64,000 nt of DNA, from the NCBI GenBank assembly GCA_026874595.1, contig CM049311.1, positions 43,653,676 through 43,717,675 on the forward strand. Direction: 5' to 3'. The stretch comes from Sipunculus nudus. Lineage: Eukaryota > Annelida > Sipuncula > Golfingiida > Sipunculidae. The number at the start of each line of letters is the position of its first letter. Position 1 is the stretch's first letter. Below are positions 35,010 through 46,980 of the stretch, in pieces. The notes beneath the pieces are model-generated. The model was not told the DNA's origin, made no database searches, and worked only from the letters and a program-made list of their open reading frames with translations. Made by a program: the position numbers and the translations under genes.

Positions 35010-36182
35010 CTAGAATACGGGTAACCGACAAGTGACTACATGTATCTGCCAAAATCAGATAGTGAGGCATGGATTGAGTGGCAAGGGGAAATAGAGTGAG
35101 GTATGTTGCATATTAGCATGGATGTCTGCAGCCTAAATGTGTATGTAGGTTGTGCCACCTACCACAAATCCAGAAAGCTGTCCAAGTTGTATACACCTGC
35201 AAAATTTTAGGCAGAAAAGTCAAACCACTACATGTATATGAGCGATTTTTGCCCATGGCAGACAAACAGACAAACACTGTGCAAAAATCTTTGCAGGTAA
35301 CCCCTCCAGTTTTGTGTATGATAAAGACCTATGTGAGATCTAAACACATGCACAATTTTGGCCCAATTGGTCAAATGGTTCCTGAGATATGAGCTTGGAT
35401 GTGTCCAGCGTTAACTAGAATGTAGGTGGCGCCACCTGTCATAAAATCAAGAAAGCTGTCCACGATGTATAAACCTGCAAAATTTTAGGCAGTTATGTCG
35501 AACCACTACAGAGAAATGAGTAATTTTAGGCCACAGCAGACTAACAGACAGACGCTGTGCAAACATTGTTACAGGTGGCGCCGCCATTTTTTGTGTATGT
35601 TACAGAGCTATCAAAGGGCTACATTTGTATAAATTTTATTTCCTGATCGGTCAAACGGTTCCCGAGATATAAGCTTGGATGTCATCAGCATGAAAGTGAA
35701 CGTAGGTGGCGCCACCTGTCATAAAATCAAGAAAGCTATCCTGGATGTATACACATGACGAATATCAGGTGAATTAGTCAATTCACTGCAGAGATATGAG
35801 TGATTTTAACCCAAGGCAGATGAACAGATGGACACTGTGCAAACATGGTTACAGGTGGCGCCACCATTTTTTGTGTATGTTATAAAGCAATCCAAGGGCT
35901 ACATTTGTATCAATTTTATTTCCTGATCGATCAAACGGTTCCCGAGATATGAGGGTTTATGAGTGGAAACAGACCCACAAATGGACACTGGATAGAGAGG
36001 AAAGGTCAGAGGTCAATGCAAATTGGTAAGGCACCAGTTCACATGTGACCCGATAATAGGTGTAAGTTTGGGAAAAATCGGTCCATTAGTCTCCGAGGAG
36101 CTCTCTGGAAATGAACGCCGCCGCGGCGGAGGAACTCGGTCAAAAACATAGTATCCGCAAAACTTCGTTTTGGCTGATACAA
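35010..36182. repeat. Family D Helitron-like element D3, complete
   Basis: CTAG at 35010, hairpin region 35021-35039, GTATCTGCC. Units of about 280 bp carry GGTGGCGCCACC at 35425, 35705 and 35854. The right hairpin GTATCCGCAAAAC-TTC-GTTTTGGC.GATAC lies at 36151-36180, followed by AA. The homologous A copy at about 62425 lacks it. Confidence 0.8.
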
Positions 36183-36185
36183 AAA

Positions 36186-38150
36186 TACAGGTGGCTCCAC
36201 CAGTCTGCAGAAACTAATAAAAACACTTAATGGTCAATATCCATGCAAAAAATCATGGTGATCTCTGCATTAGTTGTTCAGATACTTCAGTTTTTGTATC
36301 AAATTGTCCATTATTCTGAGGGATACTTCGGAGTCCTATAGCTTGAAGGATATGGGTAACAGAGACCTAATTTCAAGTTTCCACAGGCACCTTTCATGGG
36401 CCTCCTTGCATGACAAGAATGAAGATTCTAGGTCCAGTTGTTGCGATTTGTACCCTGTTGACAGATAACCACATCTTTAAAGGTCTCAAAAAAAAGAAAA
36501 AAATTCGTAAAAATTTGAAAAAAAATAGAGGTGGCACACCCAGTCTGCAGAAACTGATGGAACAGCTCATGATCAATATGTATGCCGAAAATCATGACCA
36601 TCAGTGTTGTAGTTATTGAAATACTGCAGTTTTTGTATCAAATTTTCCATTATTCTGGGGGGGGGGGTATTTTGGACCCATACAGCTTAAAGAATATGGG
36701 TAACAGAGACCTAATTTCAAGTTTCCATGGAGACTTTTCATGGGTCTCCCTGTGTGTCAAGAATGAAGATTCTTGGTCCAGTATTTATGATTTGTGCCCT
36801 GTTAACAGATGTTCATATCTTTAAAGGTCTCAAAAATACAGCAAAAAATTTCGTAAAAAAAAACCACCAAATACAGGTGGTGCCACCAGTCTGCAGAAAC
36901 TTATGAAACACTCCATGATCAATATCCATGCAAACAATTATGGTTATCTCTGCATTAGTTGTTCAGATACTTTAGCTTTTGTATCAAATTTTCCATTATT
37001 CTGAGCTGTACTTTGGAGTGCCATAGCTCAAAGGATATGGGTAACAGAGACCAAATTTCAGGTTTCCATGGAGACTTATCATGGGTCTCCCTGTGTGTCA
37101 AGAACGAAGATTCTAGGTCCAGTCGTTACGATTTGTACCCTGTTGACAGATAACTACATCCTTAAAGGTCTCAAAAATGGAGAAAACAATTCGTGAACAT
37201 TGAAAAATACAGGTGGCGCCACCAGTCTGCACAAACTGATGAAACATCTCATGATCAATATGTATGTCGAAAATCATGACCATCAGTGATGTAGTTAATG
37301 AGATATTGAAGTTTTTGTATGAAATTTTTGACTATACTGGGGGGTAATTTTGGGCCCCATAGCTCGAAGGATATGGGTAACAGAGACCTAATTTCTGGTT
37401 TCCGTGGAGACTTTTCATAGGTCTCTCAGTGTGTCGAAAATGAAGATTCTAGGTCCAGTCGTTACGATTTGTGCCACGCTAACAGATGACAGCATCCTCA
37501 AAGGTCTCAAAAATAGAGAAAAAAATTCGTAAAAAATCAAACAGTACAGGTGGCGCCACCAGTCTGCAGGAACTGATCGAACATCTCATGATCAATATGT
37601 ATGTCGAAAATCATGACCATCAGTGATGTAGTTAATGAGATATTGAAGTTTTTGTATGAAATTTTTGACTATACTGGGGGGTAATTTTGGGCCCCATAGC
37701 TCGAAGGATAAGGGTAACAGAGACCTAATTTCTGGTTTCCGTGGAGACTTTTCATAGGTCTCTCAGTGTGTCGAAAATGAAGATTCTAGGTCCAGTCGTT
37801 ACGATTTGTGCCACGCTAACAGATGACAGCATCCTCAAAGGTCTCAAAAATAGAGAAAAAAATTCGTAAAAAATCAAACAGTATAGGTGGCGCCACCAGT
37901 CTGCAGGAACTGATCGAACATCTCATGATCAATATGTATGCCAAAAATCATGACCATCAGTGATGTAGTTAATGAGATATTGAAGTTTTTGTATGAAATT
38001 TTTGACTTTTCTGGGGGGTACTTTGGGGCCACATAGCTCGAAGGATATAGGTAACAGAGACCTAATTTCTGGTTTCCAAGGAGATTTTTTATGGACCTCT
38101 CAGAATCCCAAGTTACAAGGTTCTAGGTCCAGTGGTTACGATTTGTGCCT
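36186..38150 (+). repeat. 338-bp tandem array inside family A
   Basis: Units begin at a GGTGGCGCCACC-type palindrome followed by AGTCTGCAG, at about 36191, 36531, 36876, 37212, 37549 and 37886. The units at 37212 and 37549 are nearly identical; the first ones are more diverged. Confidence 0.9.
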
Positions 38151-38235
38151 GGTTAACGGACAGACGGACAGACGGACGACGGACAAAGAGTGATCGCTAT
38201 AGCTCAGATGACTTTCAGTCAGCTGAGCTAAAAAC

Positions 38236-39350
38236 TAGATGTGTCTGAACGACACGAGTGCCCCCGCCTTGGGCAAATTAGAAACATTTGTTAAATTTTG
38301 AAAAAAATTTTAAGTACAGGAGGTGTCGTATGGTCAAAAGTAGGTCAACAAAGGCAAAATGCAAACTCGATCTGTAAGGGGTCATTATCAAGCAACACAC
38401 TAAAAATCAGGCCAGTATCTGCAGGCATTGTAAAAAAAAATCCATATATGTGCATTTTCCATAAAAATTTCTGTCTTTCATGAAATTTTCTATGTTTAGG
38501 AGCCGTAAAATAATCAAAGGTAGGTCAACCAGGATGAAACGCGAACTCGATCTGTAACTGTCATTATCTGCAAACACATAAAAAATCAGGGTGGTATCTG
38601 CAGGCATTGAGGAGAAAAAATAAGTACATATGCATTTGTTATTAAAATTTATATTTTTCGTGAAATTTTCTATGTTCAGGAGCAGTCAAATGGTCAAAAG
38701 TAGGTCAACTGAGAGAAAACAAGAACTCGATCTGTAACTGGTCATTATCTGCCTACACACCAAAAATCAGGCCCATATCTGCAGGCACTGGGAAAAAAAG
38801 TCCATACATATGCACCTTTTTATGAAATTTTCTTTGTTAGAGCACCGTCAAACGGTCAAAAGTAGGTCAACTGGGACAAAACGTGTACTCAATCTGTAAC
38901 TGGTCATTATCTGCCCACACACCAAAACTCAGGCCAATATCTGCAGGTATTGCGAAAAAAAAGTCTGTACATGTGTATTTGTCATGAAAATTTATATTTT
39001 TCATGAAATTTTCTATGTTCAGGAGGTGTAAAACGGTCAAAAGTAGGTCAACTGGGACGAAATACGAACTCGATCTGTAACTGGTCATTATCTGGCCACA
39101 CAAAAAATCAGGCCAATAACTGCAGGCATTGCAAATAAAAGTCTGTACATGTGTATTTGTCATGAAAGTTCATATTTTTCGTTAAATTTTCTATGTTCAG
39201 GAGCCGTAAAACGGTCAAAAGTAGGTCAACTGGGACGAAACGCGAACTCGATCTGTAACTGATCATTATCTGCCTTCACACCAAAAATCAGGCCAATATC
39301 TGCAGGCATTGCGAAAAAAAATCCGTACATGTGTATTTTTCATGAAATTT
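38236..39350. repeat. Family F Helitron-like repeat with array of about 180 bp
   Basis: It begins CTAG, then the hairpin GTGTC-TGAAC-GACAC (about 38243-38257) and GAGTGCCCCC. Six units of about 180 bp follow, marked by ATCTGCAGGCATTG near 38417, 38598, 38781, 38940, 39119 and 39299. No right-end hairpin was found. Confidence 0.7.
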
Positions 39351-39910
39351 TTTTAAGTTTCTAAATATCAGGCCAATACATCAAACTTACCTTGAGTCTG
39401 ATGCATGGGGCTGACCAGGCTTAGATGAGAAAGACAGTTGCCCCCTGTGAAAAATTTGCCAGCTCAGGCTACTGCACTGAGTGAACTCATGACCTGCACC
39501 TGGCTAGACTGAGTGAACTTTTGACTGTACCTGGCTGCACTGAGTGAACTCTTGACCTGTTGCATAATATGACACAGTTGGCAGTCTGCCAAAGCTATAA
39601 ATAGATTCAGGCTGAACTTTGGGGCCAAATATGATGCAGTGAGCAGTCTGCCAAAGCTATCAATAGAATGCAGCTACTGCACTGAGTGAACTCTTGATCT
39701 ATACCTGGCTGCACTTCTTCCAATCCTGGCACTGTGCCAAAACTATTTATAGAGCTGACATCATCTTGGCTAATGGCCAACATCAAGGCACTGGCAATCT
39801 GCCAATGGTAAACCAAGTGCTGCCATCTGTACACATAAGTGGTCCCTACTTGAAATAACTTTGAAATTTATTTTCCCAATACAAAATGCTTTTCAGCTGA
39901 CTTTTTAAAA
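39351..39910 (+). repeat. Family B internal fragment
   Basis: It matches 46432-46640 and 680-1110 (TACTGCACTGAGTGAACTC motifs, then AATGCTTTTCAGCTGAC). It shows the uninterrupted sequence at the site where G1 is inserted at 1121. Confidence 0.65.
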
Positions 39911-39929
39911 AAAGAAATCAGGAATTTAT

Positions 39930-41330
39930 GTAAAATTATTACGGATGCATACTGAATGCAAAATTAAAATACAGATATATATCATTGATGGCAAATTCTT
40001 GAATTAAGTTGAGTATGGATACCAATAATTTATAATCCACGTACAGTTGTCTTTATATAGCCACAGAGAGCTGAATATCCATGATTGTAACATTGACTGG
40101 TATGATGAATAACTTAAATCATAAATCTAAATTTTTTAAAAGCTTTTAAAGAAACTTTCTTGTCAATATTAACCAAATATAACCTGAAATCTAAATGTCT
40201 AGTGGCATAATGTAAAAGATACTGATAAACTGGTGCCAGGCTAGATGTAACAGCATCACACAGCTAACATATATGGTAAAATGACTCAATTCAATCTCCA
40301 TAATTCAGCCAAAAATCATGTGGAATCCATTAATGACAATTATTATAAGAATTATTGTAGGAATTATTCTTGTAAAATATTTAACAAATTGGCTTCAGTG
40401 GCGTCAGTCGAAAAACGTTTCGCAGGTTTAACTCATATAGGAAGATACAGCAAACTGGCTAAGTTCAGCTTCCCGTAACTCAGCCAAAAAGCACTGAACC
40501 AAAACCATTGAACAAACTTGAATTATCAACATCTGAGGGTAATTAATGTGTGAGATTTAAGAATTTGGCCCAGTGGTTTTCGAGAAGAAGATCTTTGTAG
40601 CCACTGAGCTAAAATGGGCTGTTATGGCAAATGACTAAATTCAGCTTCCCATAACTTAGCCAAAAGTCACTGAAAAGAGACCATTTGAACAAACTCCAGA
40701 AAGCACTACCCTAGGATCATTTCTGTGCGATATTAAACATTTTGGCCATATGGTTTCAGAGAAGAAGTTTTTTGTAGCCCTCAGTGTGATACAGGCACTA
40801 ATGACCCCGTACAAAAAAGGCCCGTGCAGGTGGCGCCACCAATACCTCAATTTCAGATATGACCTACGTGACCAACATTGGCATAAAATTTGGTGATGAT
40901 AGCTCCAGCCGTTTCTGAGATTTAAATTTTAATATGCTTTTTTGCACATTTAATAAAGTTCAACCTGCTGTAACTCGGCCAAAAATCGCCAAACTGGAAC
41001 CATTCGAACAAAATTGAGGAAGATTGTTCCAGGGATGATTTCTGTGAAATATTGGACAATTTGGCTGGACAGTTTCGGAGAAGAAGATTTTTAAAGCTTT
41101 TTCAGCTTTTTCCCTATAAAATCTAAGAAAATGCAGTTAGAAAAAAAATAAACAAAATCAGATATAGTTTTTTGGATGACTGATTATTTGCAAAAATTTG
41201 GTGATGCTAGTTCCTGCGGTTTTTGAGATAGCTATGGTTAATGTACAGATGACGCACGACGCACGACACACAACACACGATGGACGACGCCGCACCATCG
41301 CATAAGCTCACAGGTTCACTAAAAATTGAA
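39930..41330 (+). repeat. Family C repeat, copy 1
   Basis: Homologous to 48196-51634 minus the nested E element. It contains a perfect GGTGGCGCCACC at 40829-40840 and ends with a short GACGCACGAC microsatellite and ATCGCATAAGCTCACAGG then TTCACTAAAAA. Confidence 0.65.
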
Positions 41331-42230
41331 GGATTCAACCTAACAGTTTCATCATAAACATTTTAAGCTGAAAGAGGCAAAAATTATGAGGTTTTTGCCC
41401 ATAAAAAACAGGTCAATGTAGGTGACACCACCAAATCTGCAACTTCAAATATGAGTCATGTGACCAACATTTGCACAATACTTGGTAATGCTAGCTTCTG
41501 TCATTTCTGAGATTACTATGTCAGAATGCTTACTTGGCAAAATGACTAAGTTCAAATTTGTGTAACTCCGCTAAAATTCATCAAATGCAAATCATTTGAA
41601 CAAACTTGGGAGGGCTTGCCCCTGGGATCATTTCTGTAAAATATTGAACAATTTGGCTGGACCGTTTACAAGAAGAAGACTTTTAAAGGTTTTTCAGCTT
41701 TTTCCCTATAAAATCTAAGTAAATGCACATAGCAAAAAAATAAGCTGAATCCCATAACATTTGATATGTGACAGATTATTGCATAAAATCTGGTGATGGT
41801 AGCTCCTGCTATTCCTGAGAAATTATGGGTTAATGTACAGATGAACAATGACCCCCGTACAAAAAAAGGTCAATGCAGATGGCGCCACCAATACCTCAAT
41901 TTCATATATGACTCATGTGACCAACACTTGCATAAAATTTGGTGATGATAGCTCTGGCCGTTTCTGAGATTGTTATTTTAGTATGCTTTTTTGGACAGAT
42001 GACTAAGTTCAACTTCCTGTAACTCTGCCAAAATTTACTGAATTTGAACCATTCAAACAAACTTGAGAGAGATGGTATACAAGATTATTTCTGAGAAATA
42101 TTAAACAATTTTTCTTGACTGTTTTGGAGGAGATACTTTTTAAAGATTTTTTAGCTTTTTCTCTATAAAATCTAAGAAAATGCATAGTTTTTTCACAGGT
42201 AAGGACAAGTGTCATAGAATTACCATGCAT
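41331..42230 (+). repeat. Family C repeat, copy 2, right end missing
   Basis: Homologous to about 47236-48060 (units with TGGCGCCACCAATACCTCAA and CTTTTTCCCTATAAAATC). It ends near 42230 without the ATCGCAT...CTAAAAA terminus. Confidence 0.6.
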
Positions 42231-43191
42231 TTTTTCTATTATAAAGAAGTACTACTTACCAAAATACAATTATTTACTGCCATATCACAGGAAATGTCAC
42301 TGCAGTAACTGGGACACACTAATAAAATATTGCCATTGTGTCTCCATAAAATATTTAAAGTAATTATAAATTCAACATATTCAGATATTTAGCTAACAAC
42401 ATAATTGCAGTTTAAACATATTTACCGTGCATAAGTTGCTATATGGAAACATAAAATAAAACTTTAGCATAAAACAAACAATTTCTATTTAGTTTGTGCG
42501 CCTGGAGTTACACTACTCATCACAAGCTGCAGTTGCTTGAGGACAGTACATACTTGCTCACCACAGTTCACACCTTTTATTTGACAAAGAGCTTAATCCT
42601 GTCCAGGGATGATCAGCTAATTAGCTAGGATATGGAACTACAGAGGTAGTAAGCTGTACATCAAGTTGTGTACACAAGAATAGATATCAAATGAGACCCA
42701 AGCTCGTTATCTCACACGCTTGCATATGCAGTCGTCTAAACTAGCCAGAGCTCATTTGCTCATCCATGATTAGCACACCTCAGTCTTTGCAATTATGTAA
42801 AGCTATATCCAGCTGGTGACAGAGACAGATGCACCCATGCTGTGACTATTATAACATCACAGGCATAATCCTGGTGCTCTACCCTCAGCCATGTTACGTA
42901 ATATCTGAGAGTGGCCACAAGTACAGGCCTACAGTGCTGAACAGTCTATATTCAACGCTATTCCCAGGTACATTGCAATATTCTGAAAAGTGGTCTCGGC
43001 AAAGATGAATCTGTCTCAAAACTAAGGGAGTTTATATTCCACAAGTGCTCTATAGTAATTTGAATATTGAATAACCGAAGGAACATAAATAGACCTGCAG
43101 TGCTAAACATTAAAGTAAATGTGATCATCTTCTCACTATTTAACCATGTTTTCGGCCCACAGAAACCCACACATAAATATCATGTAACCCA
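42231..43191. other. Unclassified intronic sequence
   Basis: No repeat terminus, exon or RNA gene was recognised. Confidence 0.4.
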
Positions 43192-43313
43192 CCCTGCCCT
43201 GCATATCCCATCTGTTGCCCGCACCCGCCCCGCCAAGCAGAGAATTATTTTTTTGCCCGCCCCGCCCCACAAAAACCTGAAAAAATCAGCCCGCAGGGGC
43301 ATGCAGGGCAGGG
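43192..43313. mobile_element. GC-rich foldback element
   Basis: CCCTGCCCTGCAT (43192-43204) is exactly inverted at 43301-43313. The interior is unusually GC-rich (CCCGCCCCGCCCC) for this AT-rich window. A small MITE is likely; no target duplication is evident. Confidence 0.5.
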
Positions 43314-43344
43314 AAGTTGCGGGCCCCCGCAGCCTGCAGGCAGG

Positions 43345-45300
43345 TATGGGCTCTAGCAGGAACAGAATAGGGAGAAGAAAACCTACTGCTTTTGCAAGCC
43401 ATAGCTTAACACAAACGGAGTCTAGATATCCAGCGCACCGTTGGAATTTCTATCTTTAAAGTGGAGCATTACAGATAAATTCAAAGACTATCTTTACGGC
43501 TACCGTTTCACTGTTTTTACAGATAATAAACCTTATTACTTATGTTCTCTCCACAGCAAAGCTTGATGCCACAGGACTACGATGGGTTGCCAAACTTGCA
43601 AACTATGAGTTTAGTATACAATATCAATCAGGAAAGCATAATATAGATGCCGAGGAGCTCTCGCAAATTCCTAGATCTACTCGTGATAAAGATATAGGCG
43701 AAGGACAGGAAATTACTCTTGAGGTTGTAAAGGCTATATGTAACCCCGACGTAGCAACACCAGCTTTGATATCCACCATAACATGTATGCCTGATTCTGT
43801 CTTTTATGTATGGACATCCCTTCTACATCTTTGTTTCAGGATCTGCAGGATATACACTCTGCACAATGGCAGGATGACCTGTTGAAACCCTTCATTCTTT
43901 ATCTGAAGGATGGTACCTGAATAAGTAAACCCACTCTAAAGCCAGATCAGATTGATCTTTTCAGGTATTTAGATTCACTTGTTCTAAAGGATGGGATTCT
44001 CTACCGTCATAGCCTTTGTGATGGTAAAGAACAATTCCAGCTAGTAGTTCCTTCACAATGTCGACAAACTGCCATGTCAGGTATTCATAATGACGTTGGC
44101 TATCTTGGTCGCAATCATACATTACAACTTGTTCAAGATAGGTTTTTCTGGCCAAAGATAACACCTGATATAGAGAAGTATGTCACTGCCAGATACTGCT
44201 CCTTTAGTTTCCCTATCCTCCAGTGGACCGATGGAGCTACTTTGTATTGTACAGAACCCTCTAGGGGTGGGGTAGAAATTGTCCTTGTAATGACAGACCA
44301 TTTTACTCAATACCCAATGGCGATTCCCTGTGGAAGTACTAAGGCTAAACAAACTGCTATGATGCTACTGGACACCTTTGTAAACCACTATGGATTTCCC
44401 AGTAGAATCCATAGTGACCAAGGTAGACAGTTCGAGTCTCAATTGATACATGAACTTTGTCGCCTCTGTGGTATAAAGAATTCTTGTACAACTCCTTACC
44501 ATGCCCCGGGTAACCCAGGAACTGCTTCAACTGTGCACTATTAAGTATGTTGGGTACCCTGGAGGATGAACAAAAGCGAAACATGAAAGATAACATTGGC
44601 CTGCTTACTCATACATACAATTGCAGCAAAAAGGAGTCTACCAGGTTTTTCTTAATGTTTGGGCGTCATCCTCAACTCCTGATTGATTAAGCTGACCAAC
44701 AAGCATACTGAATTTAGGTTTCTGATTTGAAAAATCAGTTATCAACGGCTTACAATATTGCTCAACGCATTTCTGCTGCTTCAAAACACCATCATAAGAA
44801 ATTATAAGACCATTGGTTGCATAGCGCTGTACTTGACATCGGTGATCGCGTGTTAGTTCGTAATGTAGCTTTTACAGGAAAACACAAATTGGCAAATGAA
44901 TGTGGACAACAGGTTTATGTTGTTAAAATGCAACCAAAAGCAGGGATACCCGTTTATGTTGTCTCTCCTGTTGGCAATCCCTCGCTCAGTCGTATGCTAT
45001 ATCGTAATCTTCTCCTGCCAACTGATTATATTCCTGATCCTGCAACTGCCAATGTACAGAGAACTGTACCGGTCTCTCAGAATTCCAGTGATTTTTCATC
45101 TGATAGTGATTCAGATGCTATTGTGATTCAGATTCTTGGTGATTGATTCTGAGCATTCTATGTCCAATGAGAATGATACCAATTATGATAATCTTTCTAT
45201 TTCAGAACCAACTTTTACTCAAATTCAAGATGATGTACCTGTACTATCTGCACCTGAATCTGTAATCTCATCGGATGACCAGTCTGTTAACCTCCTTGGT
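43345..45300 (+). pseudogene. Gypsy-2 RNase H and integrase, broken
   Basis: RNase H remnants: KPTAFASHSLTQTESRYPAH, then (after frame changes) a FTDNKP-like stretch and an SGKHNIDAEELSQ tail; the usual Asp in ADALSR is part of AEELS here. Integrase: GIHNDVGYLGRNHTL for the zinc-binding region (second His is Tyr and the CxxC pair is lost), core pieces VLVMTDHFTQYP and IHSDQGRQFES keep the second catalytic Asp. The region where the catalytic Glu belongs reads PGNPGTAST, so it is missing. The C-terminal part (44817-45146) has GDRVLVRNVAFTGKHKL, typical of this clade. Several stops and frameshifts. Confidence 0.8.
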
Positions 45301-45301
45301 G

Positions 45302-45764
45302 TGTGATAACGAGGGCCCCTGGGTTCAGTCTCCTGTATTTATAACTTTCATCTCTAAATAGTCTCTATATACGCTTTAACGTAACTATTTACATTGACAC
45401 TGTTTCGCTCTTGAGCTTAAACATGATCTCCGATTTGCTCTCGAGCTTAAACGTAACTTTAACTGTCTCCATATTACTATCTCTGTTACCCGATTTAACT
45501 TTTGCTCTCGTGTGTAAAGAACATGCATGCGAGTGTTTTCTTAATGTATTTGTTAATTATAAATATGTAAATATGTATATCTCCGTATGTCTTTGTGTAT
45601 GGTAAAACTTGTATAAAAGGATTCCGCTCTTATTGCTGGTCCTGGCAGCACGCCACTATACTTTGTCTCTGTTGTAGTAAATGTTTGTACCACCGCTTGG
45701 CGTCACTTTGTCTTTGAAAGCCCAATGTACATCTCCCTGAACACATATCTAAGACCCCGTTACA
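45302..45764 (+). repeat. Gypsy-2 3' LTR
   Basis: Runs from TGTGATAACGAGGG to CCCCGTTACA, giving a rough terminal inversion. A promoter-like TATAAAAG lies at 45612-45619. The 5' partner is absent. Confidence 0.65.
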
Positions 45765-46057
45765 TATATTTTCTGATTTTTGACAAAGTACATTATGTTA
45801 GGGCCCATAACTTCAAAGATTTATGCAATATTGACCTAATTTCTGGCATGTAAATAGGAATATATACAAGAATGGTTATATCAAATATGAATAGATTAAC
45901 AACAGCGGTTTTCATAGTGGGGAGTTTAACAAGAGGTTTTTACTGGAAAAGGGAGGTTTTTCCTTAAAATCTTGAAGGAACAAATTCCCAGTGACCCAGT
46001 TGCAGGTTTGGTAAAAGAATTTAGGGACATTAACTCTTTGTTCAATTTTGTATCAAA
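45765..46057 (+). repeat. Family A internal fragment
   Basis: TTTTCTGATTTTTGACAAAG through GGCCCATAACTTC and GGTTTTTCCTTAA matches 17890-18180 and 54950-55250. Confidence 0.6.
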
Positions 46058-46980
46058 CAAGGCCTACAGGCCTAGTGCGAACCTGTGCATTGGGAAATAC
46101 ACCAGGTATAATGCTTCAATGCTGGACCATTACTTCTCATGTATATGAACAATGCAAGTACTAAACATTTTGAATAAGAAACAATTACACAAACATCACT
46201 GCTGATATTCTGGCATGGGTGCACACAACACAAAAATGATTGTAGCTGGCACCATCAGTCTTGTATACAATGAAGCTATCAGAGATATATACATATGCCC
46301 AATTTCAGGCTGATATATCAAATTCCTCTGTAGAAATAAGCAGGCACATACACTGTGCAAAAGTCATTGTAGGTGGTGACACCTGTCTTGTGAACGAGAA
46401 AGCCATCAAAGACACATAGACAGGTCAAAATATCAGGCCAATACATCAAACTTACCTTGAGTCTGATGCATTTGGCTGACCACGCTTAGGTGAGAAAGGC
46501 AGTTGCCCCAAGTGAACTGTGACAAATTTGCTGACTGGCTCAGGCTACTGCACTAAGTGAACTCATGACCTGCACCTGGCTAGACTGAGTGAACTTTGAC
46601 CTGTACCTGGCTGCACTGAGTGAACTCCTGACCTGTTGCATAATCTGACACAGTTGGTAGTCCACATGCAGCCCTGAGGGGCATGACACCCATGAGTTGA
46701 TCACATGGTGGCCATGAGGTGTTCACATGTCACCCATGAGGTGATCACATGCCTTGTGCTTGGCTGCACTGACTGAACTCTTGACCTATATCTGGCTGCA
46801 CTGAATGAACTCTTGATCTGTTGCTAAATCTGAAACAGTATGCAGTTTCTCAACATATTTAAAGATACAAACACAATCTTGGTCTGTTGGTAAATCTGTT
46901 TACACATACTGAAAGACTTTGGCTAAAATGCTTTTTTTTCAAGCTGACATATTCATAAACTTTTGATCAAATATTTAAAT
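46058..46980 (+). repeat. Family B repeat, copy B4
   Basis: Left end CAAGG with palindrome AGGCCTACAGGCCT. It contains the uninterrupted target of D2 at 46236-46237 and the 40-bp GAGTGAACTC repeats (46556-46810). Confidence 0.7.

Larger units (their letters stand above)
34828..38232 (+). repeat. Family A Helitron-like element with 338-bp array, complete
   Basis: The left end is CAAG with palindrome GACCCATGGGTC (34833-34844) and GCTCAGCTGAC. Then come a nested D3 (35010-36182), an array of about six units of about 338 bp (36186-38150), a GACGGACAGAC microsatellite (38157-38183) and the terminal hairpin 38201-38229. The left 170 bp matches 62260-62430. Confidence 0.8.
43345..45764 (+). mobile_element. 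Second Ty3/Gypsy element, 5'-truncated
   Basis: It starts within RNase H and runs through integrase to a 3' LTR. It differs from the element at 25899 in sequence and LTR, so it is a separate family. Family A sequence resumes directly at 45765. Confidence 0.85.

Noticed and set aside
36274-38193. Repeated short frames in the 338-bp units
   Set aside because: The same frame recurs because the unit repeats; stops and start codons differ and no domain is visible.
43067-43459. 130-codon frame spanning the foldback and Gypsy-2 edge
   Set aside because: It is a fusion by chance of GC-rich MITE sequence with the RNase H relic, not one gene.
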